From: Streptomyces kaniharaensis
GTDB lineage: Bacteria; Actinomycetota; Actinomycetes; Streptomycetales; Streptomycetaceae
Direction of reading: 5' to 3'
Length of the DNA: 64,000 nucleotides
Assembly (NCBI RefSeq): GCF_009569385.1
Contig: NZ_WBOF01000001.1
Location: 5,185,501 to 5,249,500 of the forward strand
Position 1 is the first letter of the stretch. Each line of letters begins with the position of its first letter. Below the pieces are notes generated by a model. That model had not been told where the DNA came from. It searched no databases and saw only the letters and a program-made list of their open reading frames with translations. This document shows, piece by piece, positions 34,855 to 43,899 of the stretch. The position numbers were made by a program, and so were the translations under genes.

Positions 34855-35475
34855 TCAGGAATCGGCAGCCATCTTGACCACCCTGATGTCGAACGGCTGC
34901 CGGTTGTTGCTCTCGTTCCGGTCGTCCGGACTGCGCAACGCGACCGACCCGCCGGTGAGCGTGCCCGCCGGCAGGTTCGGGGAGAGCCGCACCGGGACGA
35001 GGGCGGTCGCGCTGCGCATCGGCGGCAGGCCGGGCCCGAAGACACAGCGGACCCGGTGGCCGTCCTGGGACGCCTCGCAGTCCGCGGGGTAGTACGGGCC
35101 CTGCGGCGTCACTCCCGCCGGCAGCGCGACGACGACGGTGAACGGCGAGGCGGTCGCCTCAGGGCCGCGGTTGGCGACGAAGGCGTGCACGGTGGTGGTG
35201 CCGCCGGGCGGGGCGGGGTCGGGGTCGAGCCGGACCACCTCCAGGTCGGAGTTCGAGGGCGGGGCGGCGGGGCCGAGCGGCGCGAGCCGTACGGCCGGCC
35301 GTGGGTCGGGCCGTCGCAGCGCCCAGGACGGTTCGGCGGCCAGCACCGCCACCGCGCAACCGGCGGCCACGGCCGCGGCCGTCCAGGCCGCGGTCCTTCC
35401 GGCCGTGGACGTTCCGGTCGCGCCGAACCCGCCTCGAAGTACCGAACGTCTGCGTACCGAACGTCTGCGCTCCAA
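34855..35475 (-). CDS. Secreted or membrane-anchored protein with CARDB/DUF11-like domain
   Basis: A 206-residue protein with an Arg-rich N-terminus, a hydrophobic segment (about 30-47, TAAAVAAGCAVAVLA) resembling a long signal peptide or anchor, and a beta-sandwich-like region (LEVVRLDPDPAPPGGTTTVHAF and NRGPEATASPFTVVVALPAGV in blocks) that looks like the CARDB/DUF11 adhesion-type domain. The start is TTG 35475; an in-frame TGA lies just upstream, so no earlier start is possible. Codons 3-12 are a perfect 15-bp tandem duplication (35440-35469) giving RRRSV twice. Confidence 0.6.
   Translation of the reverse strand: MERRRSVRRRSVLRGGFGATGTSTAGRTAAWTAAAVAAGCAVAVLAAEPSWALRRPDPRPAVRLAPLGPAAPPSNSDLEVVRLDPDPAPPGGTTTVHAFVANRGPEATASPFTVVVALPAGVTPQGPYYPADCEASQDGHRVRCVFGPGLPPMRSATALVPVRLSPNLPAGTLTGGSVALRSPDDRNESNNRQPFDIRVVKMAADS
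35440..35469. repeat. 15-bp perfect tandem duplication at a gene start
   Basis: TACCGAACGTCTGCG occurs at 35440-35454 and again at 35455-35469, inside the first codons of the minus-strand secreted-protein gene. Confidence 0.9.
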
Positions 35476-35623
35476 CGCCGTTCACCGTGCCCTCGTACTC
35501 CGGCCGCCCGCGCCGTCGCGGACCGCGTCCGCACCAGGGTGGCCGAGCGGTGGGAGGGCCGTCGCCGCAACCCGCCCTCGGGCCGCCCGAACGGACGAAC
35601 GCCCGAGCCGGACTGACGGCTGG

Positions 35624-36421
35624 TCAGGGAGCGAGTACCTGCCCCAGCCGGGTCGCGATCTGGTGCATCACCGGTACCAGTGAGGACGCGCCGGCCTGCT
35701 CCTCCAGCGCCCGGATGCGGGCCTCCGGGCCGGAGACGGACAGGGCCGTCGGCGTCGGCGCGCCCGGTACGGCGAGCGCGATGCAGCGGACGCCGATCTC
35801 CTGCTCCTGGTCGTCGACGACGTACCCGCGCTCGCGCGCCTCGGCGAGCTGGCGCATCAGCTCCTGCGGGTCGGTGACGGTGTACTCGGTGTGCGCGGGC
35901 AGCGGGTTGGGGCCGAGGACGGCGCGAGCCTCGTCCTCGGGCAGCTGGGCGAGCAGTGCCTTGCCGACGCCGGTGCAGTGCGGCTGCACCCGGCGGCCCA
36001 CCTCGGTGAACATGCGCATCGAGCGGCGCGACTGCACCTGGCCGACGTAGACCACCTCGCCGCCCTCCAGCACCGCGAGGTTGGCGGTCTCGCCGGTGGC
36101 TTCCATCAGCTCCGCCAGGTACGGGCGGGCCCAGCTGCCGAGCAGGCGGCCGGCCGTCTCGCCGAGGCGGATCAGCCGGGGCCCGAGGGTGTAGCGGCGC
36201 GCCGTGTCCTGGCGGACATAGCCCTGCTGCACGAGGGTACGAACCAGTCGGTGGATGGTCGGCATGGGGAGACCGGAACTGGTGGAGAGCTCGCTGAGCG
36301 TGGCCACGCCACCGGAGTCGGCCAGCGCCTCCAGGAGTTGGAAGGCGCGTTCGACGGACTGCACGCCGCCGCTCGCGCGGTCGGCGCCCCTCGTCGATGC
36401 TGTGTCGGGGGTCGCGACCAC
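35624..36421 (-). CDS. allR: IclR-family regulator of allantoin/glyoxylate genes (AllR-like)
   Basis: A 265-residue IclR protein. The winged helix lies at about 20-85 (SVERAFQLLEALADSGG, LSELSTSSGLPMPTIHRLV) and the effector domain follows (GKALLAQLPEDEA, IALAVPG). It is divergent from malate synthase and next to the urate/allantoin genes, the arrangement of the AllR locus (SCO6246) in S. coelicolor, where AllR represses allantoin-pathway genes. The start is GTG 36421 with AAGGGA seven to eight bases upstream. Two kinds of palindromic boxes stand in the divergent gap. Confidence 0.85.
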   Translation of the reverse strand: MVATPDTASTRGADRASGGVQSVERAFQLLEALADSGGVATLSELSTSSGLPMPTIHRLVRTLVQQGYVRQDTARRYTLGPRLIRLGETAGRLLGSWARPYLAELMEATGETANLAVLEGGEVVYVGQVQSRRSMRMFTEVGRRVQPHCTGVGKALLAQLPEDEARAVLGPNPLPAHTEYTVTDPQELMRQLAEARERGYVVDDQEQEIGVRCIALAVPGAPTPTALSVSGPEARIRALEEQAGASSLVPVMHQIATRLGQVLAP

Positions 36422-36468
36422 CGGCGTTCCCTTCGCTGTCGGGGAGGAGTAGAGTCCCCGCGATCACC

Positions 36469-36483
36469 TCAACAAACCGTTGA
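36469..36483. promoter_or_regulatory. Purine-regulon operator box A, site 1
   Basis: TCAAC-AAACC-GTTGA is a perfect inverted repeat in the gap between the IclR regulator and malate synthase. Related sites stand at 43757, 44622 and 48085, each upstream of another purine or glyoxylate gene. Confidence 0.7.
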
Positions 36484-36485
36484 AA

Positions 36486-36521
36486 TTCTGTATCGCGGAA
36501 ACTAGTCTCCACTTTACAGAA
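36486..36521. promoter_or_regulatory. IclR-type operator box B pair
   Basis: TTCTGTATCGCGGAA (36486-36500) and, inverted, CTCCACTTTACAGAA (36507-36521) both resemble TTCCGTATTGTGGAA at 44694. They directly follow box A in the regulator/malate-synthase gap. The TTCYG-N5-GGAA form is like known IclR-family sites; the binding protein is inferred. Confidence 0.6.
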
Positions 36522-36577
36522 TCGAACCCGTCGACAGGTGGGTTCCGGTCAGGAAGTTCCCGCCGGAGTTCCCTTCG

Positions 36578-36607
36578 CCAGGCTCAACCGTCCCAGGCTC
36601 AACCGTC
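36578..36607. repeat. 15-bp tandem repeat in the malate synthase leader
   Basis: CCAGGCTCAACCGTC is repeated exactly at 36578-36592 and 36593-36607, directly before the ribosome site of aceB. Confidence 0.9.
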
Positions 36608-36624
36608 TTAGGAGTGTCCTGCTC

Positions 36625-38304
36625 ATGGCTGCCGATCAGGGACCCTCCCCCAGCCCTCGGCTCGGGGTACCCCCCAGCACCTCCCCTGCCGCTCCGGTCG
36701 TCACCGTCGCCGGTCCGCGCGTCCACCGGGCGGAGGAGGTGCTCACTCCGGAGGCGGTGGCCTTCGTCGTCGGCCTCCACCGCGCGTTCGAGGGCCGCCG
36801 GCAGGAGCTCCTCGCCCGACGAAAGGCCCGGCGCGACGAGATCGCGCAGTCCGGCACGCTGGACTTCCTCCCCGGGACCGCCGACGTCCGGGCCGGCGAC
36901 TGGACGGTCGCCGAGGCGCCCCGCGCCCTCCAGGACCGCCGCGTCGAGATCACCGGCCCCACCGACCGCAAGATGGTCATCAACGCCCTCAACTCCGGGG
37001 CGAGGATCTGGCTGGCCGACTTCGAGGACGCCACCTCCCCGACCTGGGAGAACGTCGTCAGCGGCCAGATCAACCTGATCGACGCCTTCGAGGGCCGGAT
37101 CGACTTCACCACCTCCGCCGGCAAGGCCTACACGCTCAGGCCGGCCGCCGAACTCGCCACCGTCGTGGTCCGCCCGCGCGGCTGGCACCTGGACGAGAAC
37201 CACCTGCTCGTCGACGGCACGCCGGTGGCCGGCGCGTTCCTCGACTTCGGCCTCTACTTCTTCCACAACGCCGCCCGGCTGCTCGCCAAGGGCGCCGAGG
37301 ACCCCAACTCCGGGCCCTACTTCTACCTCCCGAAGACCGAGAGCCACCTGGAGGCCCGGCTCTGGAACGACGTCTTCACCCACGCCCAGGCCCAACTCGG
37401 CATCCCTTACGGCACCATCCGCGCCACGGTGCTGATCGAGACCATCACCGCCGCGTTCGAGATGGACGAGATCCTGTACGAGCTGCGCGACCACGCGGCC
37501 GGTCTCAACGCGGGCCGCTGGGACTACCTGTTCTCCATCGTCAAGAACTTCCGCGACGCCGGCGAGCACTACATCCTGCCGGACCGCAACAGCGTGACCA
37601 TGACCTCGCCGTTCATGGCCGCCTACACCCGCCTGCTCGTGCAGACCTGCCACAAGCGCGGCGCCCACGCGATCGGCGGCATGGCCGCGTTCATCCCCAG
37701 CCGCAGGGACCCGGAGGTCAACGCCGCCGCCCTGGAGAAGGTCAAGGCCGACAAGGACCGCGAGGCGGGCAACGGTTTCGACGGCTCCTGGGTCGCCCAC
37801 CCCGACCTCGTCCCGGTCGCCCGCGCCTGCTTCGACGCGGTGCTCGGCGAGCGCCCCAACCAGAAGGACAACCCCGGCCCGTCCGAGCCGGTCACCGCCG
37901 AGCAGTTGCTCGACATCGCCGGCGCCGGCGGCACCTGCACCCGCGCCGGGCTGCACAACGCCGTCCAGGTCGGCATCCGCTACATCGAGGCCTGGCTTCG
38001 CGGCCTCGGCGCCGTCGGCATCTTCAACATGATGGAGGACGCCGCCACCGCCGAGATCTCCCGCTCGCAGATCTGGCAGTGGATCCACAACGGCGTCGTC
38101 CTCTCCGACACCCGGGAGAAGGCCACCGCCGACGTGGTGCGCACCATGGTCGCCGCGGAACTGGCCGAACTCCGGGCCGAACTGGGAGAGGACGCGTACG
38201 CCGGCGGGCGCTGGCGCGAGGCCGCCCAGCTCTTCGAACAGGTCGCCCTGGCCGAGGACTTCGCGGACTTCCTGACCCTCCCCGCGCTGCCCCTCCTGGG
38301 CTGA
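36625..38304 (+). CDS. aceB: Malate synthase A
   Basis: A 559-residue malate synthase A, condensing glyoxylate with acetyl-CoA to malate. Markers include RKMVINALNSGARIWLADFED, PYFYLPKTESHLEARLWND, the catalytic Arg in GTIRATVLIETI, AGRWDYLFSIVKNFRD and the general-base Asp region in FNMMEDAATAEISRSQIWQW, quoted in parts. ATG 36625 is used, with AGGAG ten bases upstream; the residues before GPRVHRAEEVLTPEA are low-complexity. No isocitrate lyase is adjacent, so its glyoxylate probably comes from allantoin breakdown, as in S. coelicolor. Divergent from the IclR regulator. Confidence 0.95.
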   Translation: MAADQGPSPSPRLGVPPSTSPAAPVVTVAGPRVHRAEEVLTPEAVAFVVGLHRAFEGRRQELLARRKARRDEIAQSGTLDFLPGTADVRAGDWTVAEAPRALQDRRVEITGPTDRKMVINALNSGARIWLADFEDATSPTWENVVSGQINLIDAFEGRIDFTTSAGKAYTLRPAAELATVVVRPRGWHLDENHLLVDGTPVAGAFLDFGLYFFHNAARLLAKGAEDPNSGPYFYLPKTESHLEARLWNDVFTHAQAQLGIPYGTIRATVLIETITAAFEMDEILYELRDHAAGLNAGRWDYLFSIVKNFRDAGEHYILPDRNSVTMTSPFMAAYTRLLVQTCHKRGAHAIGGMAAFIPSRRDPEVNAAALEKVKADKDREAGNGFDGSWVAHPDLVPVARACFDAVLGERPNQKDNPGPSEPVTAEQLLDIAGAGGTCTRAGLHNAVQVGIRYIEAWLRGLGAVGIFNMMEDAATAEISRSQIWQWIHNGVVLSDTREKATADVVRTMVAAELAELRAELGEDAYAGGRWREAAQLFEQVALAEDFADFLTLPALPLLG

Positions 38305-38371
38305 GCCCAATCTATCCGCCGGCGCCACCGCCGCCCCCTGCCGGGTCGGCGCAACCCGGCGGCGCACCACT

Positions 38372-38423
38372 CCGTTCCGTACGGCGACGAATCCACCGGT
38401 CCTCTCGTCGCCGTACGGAACGG
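38372..38423. terminator. Strong bidirectional terminator hairpin
   Basis: A perfect 19-bp stem: CCGTTCCGTACGGCGACGA (38372-38390) pairs with 38405-38423 around a 14-base loop, between convergent malate synthase and 8-oxoguanine deaminase genes. Confidence 0.85.
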
Positions 38424-38476
38424 CTCTGCTTGCCGACTCTGCCATCGCCCCGGCGACGTCCGCCACAGCAGGCACG

Positions 38477-38515
38477 CCGCAGCCCCGGACCCTCGCCGTG
38501 GGTCCGGGGCTGCGG
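38477..38515. terminator. Second terminator hairpin in the same gap
   Basis: CCGCAGCCCCGGACCC (38477-38492) pairs perfectly with 38500-38515 around the loop TCGCCGT. It lies nearer the 3' end of the minus-strand deaminase. Confidence 0.85.
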
Positions 38516-38596
38516 TCCGCGCGCCCGGCCGGGTGGGGTCGGGGTTGCGGAGTCCGGGTCACGCGCCGTCCCTGGGCGGCCCGGAACTCAGGGGTG

Positions 38597-39982
38597 TCAC
38601 ACCGGTCGGGCGGCGAGCTCCTTGGCGGCGCGGGCGCAGTCCCGGGCGATCCGGTCCTCGTTGACGGTGGTCAGCTGGCCCTTCTCCACCACGGCGTTGC
38701 CGTTGACGAACAGGACCGACAGCGGCGGCAGCGCGCCGAGGGTGAGGGCGGCGACCGGGTCGGCGATGGACGAGTGCATGATGCCGTCGACCTTCCACAG
38801 CGCGAGGTCGGCGAGCTTGCCGGGCTCGATCGAGCCGATCTCGTTCTGGCGGCCGAGCACCCGGGCGCCGCCCATGGTGCCCAGGCGCAGCGCCTGACGG
38901 CCGGTGAGGGCGGTGGGGTAGCCGTGCAGGCGGTTGATCAGCAGGGCGTTGCGCAGTTCGGTGCCGAGCTCGCCGGACTCGTTGGACGCGGTGCCGTCGA
39001 CGCCGAGGCCGACCGGGACGCCGGCCCTGAGCATGTCGGGCACGCGGGCGATGCCGGCGGCGAGGCGGGCGTTGGAGGACGGGCAGTGGGCGACGCCGGT
39101 GCCGGTCTCGGCGAACTTGGCGATGTCGGAGTCGTTCATGTGGACGCAGTGCGCCATCCAGACGTCCTCGCCGAGCCAGCCCACCGACTCGAAGTAGTCG
39201 GTCGGGCCCATGCCGAACAGTTCCTTGCAGAACTGCTCCTCCTCGGCGGTCTCCGAACCGTGGGTGTGCAGTCGGACGCCCTTGCGGCGGGCGAGTTCGG
39301 CGGACTGGCGGAGCAGGTCGGTGGAGACCGAGAAGGGCGAGCAGGGCGCGATGGCGACGTGCAGCATCGAGCCGAAGGAGGCGTCGTGGTACGTGTCGAC
39401 GGCGGCCTCGGAGGCGGCCAGGATGTCGTCGAGCGTCTCGACGGCGTGGTCCGGGGGCAGGCCGCCGTCCTTCTTGCCGCGGTCCATGGAGCCGCGCAGG
39501 GCGGTGAAGCGCAGGCCGAGTTCCCGGACGGCCTCGATGGAGGCGCCGAGGACGTCGCCGCCGTCCTTGGGGAAGACGTAGTGGTGGTCGGAGGCGGTGG
39601 TGCAGCCGGACTTGAGGAGGGCGGCGGCGGAGCCCTGGCTGGCGGCGTGGACGAGCTTCTCGTCGATGCGGGCCCAGGTCGGGTAGAGGGCGACCAGCCA
39701 GTCGAAGAGGATGTTGTCCTGGGCGAGGCCGCGGGTGATCCACTGGTAGAAGTGGTGGTGGGTGTTGACCAGGCCGGGGGTGACCAGGTGTCCCTCGGCG
39801 TTGATCCGGCGCACCACGTTGTCCAGCCACTGCGGGGCGGGGCCGCTGCCGACCGACTCGATCGTGTTGCCGAGGATGACGACGTGGCCGCGGGCGTACT
39901 CGGTGTCGTCGGCGTCGACCGTCGCGATGGCGGCGTTCTCGATGACGATCCGCTGGTCGGTGGGCGGGGGCTGGACTGCCAT
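38597..39982 (-). CDS. 8-oxoguanine deaminase (AtzB/TrzN-like amidohydrolase)
   Basis: A 461-residue amidohydrolase. Metal ligands are in VNTHHHFYQ (His75, His77), HTHGSETAEEE and the late Asp in GLGVDGTASNES; HCPSSNARLAAG is typical of the 8-oxoguanine deaminase/ATZ-TRZ branch. The enzyme converts 8-oxoguanine to urate, which fits its place beside a nucleobase permease and uricase. ATG 39982 has AGGAGT upstream. It lies 72 bp downstream of the permease, likely in one operon. Confidence 0.9.
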   Translation of the reverse strand: MAVQPPPTDQRIVIENAAIATVDADDTEYARGHVVILGNTIESVGSGPAPQWLDNVVRRINAEGHLVTPGLVNTHHHFYQWITRGLAQDNILFDWLVALYPTWARIDEKLVHAASQGSAAALLKSGCTTASDHHYVFPKDGGDVLGASIEAVRELGLRFTALRGSMDRGKKDGGLPPDHAVETLDDILAASEAAVDTYHDASFGSMLHVAIAPCSPFSVSTDLLRQSAELARRKGVRLHTHGSETAEEEQFCKELFGMGPTDYFESVGWLGEDVWMAHCVHMNDSDIAKFAETGTGVAHCPSSNARLAAGIARVPDMLRAGVPVGLGVDGTASNESGELGTELRNALLINRLHGYPTALTGRQALRLGTMGGARVLGRQNEIGSIEPGKLADLALWKVDGIMHSSIADPVAALTLGALPPLSVLFVNGNAVVEKGQLTTVNEDRIARDCARAAKELAARPV

Positions 39983-40053
39983 GGTGTTACTCCTATGGGG
40001 GAGGGGGCCGGGGAGGGGCGCACGATGAGCGGCGTGCGCCCGTCCCTGGCCGG

Positions 40054-41517
40054 TCAGGACGGTGTCACCGTCGGCACCGTCGGGCCGGGAGCCTCGCCGT
40101 TCGACGACCGGCGGGCGGCTCCGACGTGGTGGAAGAGCAGGTTGAGCAGGACGGCCGTCACGGAGCCGGCCGAGATCCCGGAGTGCATCAGGGTGCGGAC
40201 GGCCTCCGGGAAGGCGTCGTAGAAGGTCGGCACCGCGATCGGGACGATGCCGACGCCGAGCGACACCGACACCAGGATGGTGTTGGATCCGGACTCCATA
40301 CCGGCCTCCGCGAGGGTGCGGATGCCGCTCGCCGCGACGGTGCCGAAGAGCACGATCCCGGCGCCGCCCAGGACGGGCTGCGGCACCACGGAGACGACCG
40401 ACCCGAGCACGGGGAAGAGCCCGAGCAGGATCAGGATGCCTCCGCCGGCCGCGACCACGAAGCGGCTGCGGATCCTCGTCAGCGCCACCAGCCCGATGTT
40501 CTGGGCGAAGGCGCTGGCGGCGAAGCCGTTGAAGACCGGGCCGAGCGCGGTGGCCAGGCCGTCGGCCCGTAGGCCGGCGGCGAGCGTGGCCTCGTCGGCC
40601 TCGCGCTCGACGATCCTGCCGAGGGCGAGCATGTCGGCGGTGGACTCGGTCATCGAGACCAGCATGACGATGCAGAGCGAGATGATCGCGGCAGCGTCGA
40701 ACATCGGCGCGCCGAAGTGGAACGGGGAGGGGAGCGCGAAGATCTTCGCGTCCTTGACCGCGCCGAAGTCGCCCAGGCCGAGCGGGAAGGCGATCAGGGT
40801 CCCGAACGCCAGGCCGACGAGCAGCGAGAGCTGCTGCCAGAAGCCGCGCAGCAGGCGGTTGCAGAGCACCACCGCGACGAGGGTGATCGCGGCGAGGCCG
40901 ATGGCCCGCATGGAGCCGTAACCGGGAGCGGACGGCGAGCCGCCGCGCGCCCAGTTCACCGCCACCGGCAGCAGGGACAACCCGATGAGGGTGATCACGG
41001 TGCCCTGGACGACCGGCGGGAAGAACCTGATGAGCCTGCAGAAGTACGGGGCCGCGAGGAGGCACAGGACCCCCGCGACGATCACCGCGCCGAAGATCAC
41101 CGGGAGGGCGTTCTTCGGTCCCTGTTCCTTCGCGATGGCGATCATGGGCGCGACGCCAGCGAACGAGACGCCGTTGACGAACGGCAGCCGTGCGCCGATC
41201 CTCCAGATCCCGAGGGTCTGGAGCAGGGTGGCCAGCCCGGCGGTGAACAGGCTGGCCGAGATGAGGAGGGCGAGTTCGCCGGGGGGGAGCCCGACGGCGG
41301 CGCCCACGATGAGCGGGGGTGCGACGACTCCCGCGTACATCGCGGCGACGTGCTGGAGTCCGGTGGAGACGAGCTTCACCGGGGACAGCAACTCGTCCAC
41401 GGGGTGGGTTTCCGGTCCGGACACCTTGCCGGGGAGGCTCGTTGACGTGTCGTCCGGACCGGAAGATCTTGCGGGGGTGGAACCGCCGTCGGTGGTGCTG
41501 GTGTTGCTGGGTGCCAT
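40054..41517 (-). CDS. NCS2-family nucleobase permease (urate/xanthine type)
   Basis: A 487-residue transporter with about 12-14 helices. The NCS2/NAT markers are GLQHVAAMYAGVVAPPLIVG, the QTLGIWRIGARLPFVNGVSF region, MTESTADMLALG and NGFAASAFAQNIGLVALTRIRSR with PVLGGAGIVLFG. It probably imports urate, xanthine or 8-oxopurines, given the flanking uricase and 8-oxoguanine deaminase. The first 40 residues are Ser/Thr-rich and cytoplasmic. AGAGGGG precedes the ATG. The 305-bp upstream gap (41518-41822) holds no gene. Confidence 0.9.
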   Translation of the reverse strand: MAPSNTSTTDGGSTPARSSGPDDTSTSLPGKVSGPETHPVDELLSPVKLVSTGLQHVAAMYAGVVAPPLIVGAAVGLPPGELALLISASLFTAGLATLLQTLGIWRIGARLPFVNGVSFAGVAPMIAIAKEQGPKNALPVIFGAVIVAGVLCLLAAPYFCRLIRFFPPVVQGTVITLIGLSLLPVAVNWARGGSPSAPGYGSMRAIGLAAITLVAVVLCNRLLRGFWQQLSLLVGLAFGTLIAFPLGLGDFGAVKDAKIFALPSPFHFGAPMFDAAAIISLCIVMLVSMTESTADMLALGRIVEREADEATLAAGLRADGLATALGPVFNGFAASAFAQNIGLVALTRIRSRFVVAAGGGILILLGLFPVLGSVVSVVPQPVLGGAGIVLFGTVAASGIRTLAEAGMESGSNTILVSVSLGVGIVPIAVPTFYDAFPEAVRTLMHSGISAGSVTAVLLNLLFHHVGAARRSSNGEAPGPTVPTVTPS

Positions 41518-41822
41518 GTCGAGCCCCTCTTGTGCCCGTGGCTCCCGGCGCGCCCGCGGCGCTGGAGACTGCCCGGTACTTCCCTGGCCGAGGACGGGAC
41601 GGCGGTGCAAGGGTCCCTCGGCCGGCCTCTCCGGTGCCCCGGGCCGGCCGCCGCGAGGCGGGCACGAACTCCGGTGGGTAGGGGTGGAGAAACAGGTGGT
41701 GCGGGTACTTCCGGTGGTGCTGCCGGCCCGGTGCTCCCGCGGCCTGGCGGCCGGGAGGTAGCCCCAACCGGCCACAGGGAGCGGGAGGTTGCGGCGATGC
41801 CGGGCGGTGTCCATGGGGCGGG
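41518..41822. other. Intergenic region upstream of the permease operon
   Basis: No gene is supported here. The region should hold the permease promoter. I do not see a copy of the TCAAC-N5-GTTGA box found before the other purine genes. Confidence 0.4.
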
Positions 41823-42743
41823 TCAGACGACCGGGATGACCGGGACGACGCCCTCGCGGTGCACGGTGCCCTCGATGAGGCCGTACATGCGGTCCGCGGC
41901 GTAGTAGACCTCGTTGTCGTTCTCGAGGCCGAACGGCTCCAGGTCGACGAGGAAGTGGTGCTTGTTGGGCAGCTCCAGGCGGACCTCGTCCACCTCGGCG
42001 CGGTTGTTGAGGACGCGGGTGCCCATCGCGTGCAGGGTCTGCTGCAGCGAGTAGGAGTAGGTCTCGGCGAAGGCCTCCAGCAGGTGCCGCTTCACGTGGG
42101 TGTACGAGCGGTTCCAGTTGGGCTGCGCCTCGCCGTCGCGGCCGCTGTAGCCGTACTTCCAGCGGGCCGTCACCTGGGTGGCGAGGATGCGGTCGTAGGC
42201 TTCCTGAAGGGTGGTGTACCTGTCCTTGATGTAGCCCCAGAACTCCGAGTTGGTGGAGTTCATGACGACGAGGTCCTTGAGGCCGGAGATGACCTGGACG
42301 GACTCGCCGTCGTAGACGACCTCGGTGGTGCGGATCTCCTGGCCGTTGCGGACGAAGGAGTGGCCGACCTCCTCGGAGCCGATGAAGCGGGCCGAGTTGT
42401 CCGGGGTCTTGATCCGGTCCCAGGCGTACTCCTCGATCCGGATGCGGGCGCTGTGGACGACGCCGCGCTCGGTGTCGTCGACGAAGTGGCGTGCCAGGAC
42501 GATGCCGAAGGCCTCGGCCGACTCGATCCCGTACTCCTTGGCGAAGGCGTACACGGTGTTCTTGGTGGTGTCGGTGGGGAGGCAGTTGGCGTTGGACCCG
42601 GTGAGGTGGACGTCCTCGAACTCGCCCTGGAGGGAGACCGAGACGTTCAGGTCCTTGATCTCGTGCCGGGTGGAGTCGCGGTAGACGCGTACGATGCGGT
42701 TCTCCGCCTTGCCGTACTGGTTCTGACCGAGCACGTGGGCCAT
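41823..42743 (-). CDS. pucL: Urate oxidase (cofactor-independent uricase)
   Basis: A 306-residue uricase, oxidising urate to 5-hydroxyisourate with release of hydrogen peroxide. The two T-fold domains are recognisable by NQYGKAENRIVRVYRD, the catalytic Thr in PTDTTKNTVYAFAKE, ATQVTARWKYGYSG and the C-terminal LPNKHHFLVDLEPFGLENDNEVY, quoted in parts. It is the last gene of a three-gene operon uraD-hiuH-uricase read leftwards. Catalase at 52.4 kb would remove the peroxide. Confidence 0.96.
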   Translation of the reverse strand: MAHVLGQNQYGKAENRIVRVYRDSTRHEIKDLNVSVSLQGEFEDVHLTGSNANCLPTDTTKNTVYAFAKEYGIESAEAFGIVLARHFVDDTERGVVHSARIRIEEYAWDRIKTPDNSARFIGSEEVGHSFVRNGQEIRTTEVVYDGESVQVISGLKDLVVMNSTNSEFWGYIKDRYTTLQEAYDRILATQVTARWKYGYSGRDGEAQPNWNRSYTHVKRHLLEAFAETYSYSLQQTLHAMGTRVLNNRAEVDEVRLELPNKHHFLVDLEPFGLENDNEVYYAADRMYGLIEGTVHREGVVPVIPVV

Positions 42744-42774
42744 GACATGGCTCCTAAGCTTCCAGGTCGGTCTA

Positions 42775-43110
42775 CTAGCTTCCGCGGTAGACCGAGTATC
42801 CGAACGGGTTCAGCAGCAGCGGCACGTGGTAGTGGTGCTGCGCGGGCGCGACCGTGAAGACGATCGAGACCTCGGGGAAGAACGGCGCCTCCTCGGACGC
42901 GAGCGCGTGGTACGCGCCGGTGTCGAAGAGCAGCCGGACGACCGAGCCCGCCTCCACGGCCGGCAGGTCCTTGACCCGGCCGTCGGAGTCCGTGGCGGAG
43001 GTGCCGAGCACCTGCCAGCCACTCTCGGTGTGCAGTGCGAGCTCGACCGGGACACCTTCGGCCGGGCGGCCGAGGCTGGTGTCGAGCACGTGGGTGGAGA
43101 TGCCAGTCAT
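42775..43110 (-). CDS. pucM: 5-hydroxyisourate hydrolase (transthyretin-related)
   Basis: A 111-residue transthyretin-like enzyme that hydrolyses 5-hydroxyisourate to OHCU. The family signatures are ISTHVLDTSLGRPA at the N-terminus (His7), HHYHVPLLLNPFGY and the diagnostic C-terminal YRGS. It lies between uraD and uricase, in pathway order. Confidence 0.96.
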   Translation of the reverse strand: MTGISTHVLDTSLGRPAEGVPVELALHTESGWQVLGTSATDSDGRVKDLPAVEAGSVVRLLFDTGAYHALASEEAPFFPEVSIVFTVAPAQHHYHVPLLLNPFGYSVYRGS

Positions 43111-43193
43111 GGGTGAAGTGACCTTACTGATGGCAGAGGTGAGGCTACGTCAGCTCGTTCCCGCCGAGGGCGAGAGATGGATTTGACGATACG

Positions 43194-43697
43194 TCAGGAT
43201 TTGTCGAGCAGCCGGTTGATGCGGATGTCGTTGATCTTTCGCAGCTCGCCCCGGACGATCTCCGCCTCGGCGGCGGGGTCGTTGGGGTAGCGCTCGCGCA
43301 GGGCGGCGAGCATGGTGGCCGCGGTGCGGCCGGTCGCGCAGATCAGGAACACGTGGCCGAACTTGGCCTCGTAGGCGGCGTTGGCCCGGTGCAGTTCGTC
43401 GAGGAGCGCTTGGTCCACGCCTTGGACGCCGGCCTGCTCGCGCTCGGAGGTGGCGTCGCCCGCCTTGGGCTCGCCGATCCGGGCGTGGCCGGCCATCGCG
43501 TCGTGCAGGTCGCCGACCGTCAACGACTCCATCGCCGCCGCGTTGGCGGCGAGCAGGGCGCTCCGGTCGGGCCAGGGTCTGGCCTTCGCGACGGCGGCGG
43601 CCCAGCGGGGGCTGGAGCAGATCTCCAGCAGGATCGCCTCCAGCTCGGCGGCGTCGGCCGCCGCCAGGGCGTCAAGGGCGCGGGGATGATTGGTCAC
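43194..43697 (-). CDS. uraD: OHCU decarboxylase
   Basis: A 167-residue 2-oxo-4-hydroxy-4-carboxy-5-ureidoimidazoline decarboxylase giving S-allantoin. Catalytic His and neighbours are in AGHARIGEPK; NAAYEAKFGHVFLICATGR and ELRKINDIRINRLL are conserved. GTG 43697 is chosen because AGGAGG lies eight bases upstream; the longer frame to 43805 has no homology. First gene of the urate operon; a box A operator sits 60 bp upstream. Confidence 0.93.
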   Translation of the reverse strand: MTNHPRALDALAAADAAELEAILLEICSSPRWAAAVAKARPWPDRSALLAANAAAMESLTVGDLHDAMAGHARIGEPKAGDATSEREQAGVQGVDQALLDELHRANAAYEAKFGHVFLICATGRTAATMLAALRERYPNDPAAEAEIVRGELRKINDIRINRLLDKS

Positions 43698-43756
43698 GGG
43701 TGGACCTCCTGAAGAGTGGTGCCACCCGCACAAGCTAGATCCACCCCACCCGGTCG

Positions 43757-43771
43757 TCAACACTTTGTTGA
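43757..43771. promoter_or_regulatory. Purine-regulon operator box A, site 2
   Basis: TCAAC-ACTTT-GTTGA, perfectly symmetric arms, 60 bp upstream of the uraD start. In the minus orientation it reads TTCAACAAAGTGTTGAC, nearly the same as the site at 44621. Confidence 0.75.
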
Positions 43772-43899
43772 ACGGTTGGTGGTTACGTTTTGCACCGACC
43801 TTCATTGCCGGGCCGTTTCGTGTGCGATTCGCCGAGTGTGCCCCGCCGGCGGTCGGACCAGGCTGGCCGCACCGGCGGGTTCACCCGTTCGGAAGGCCC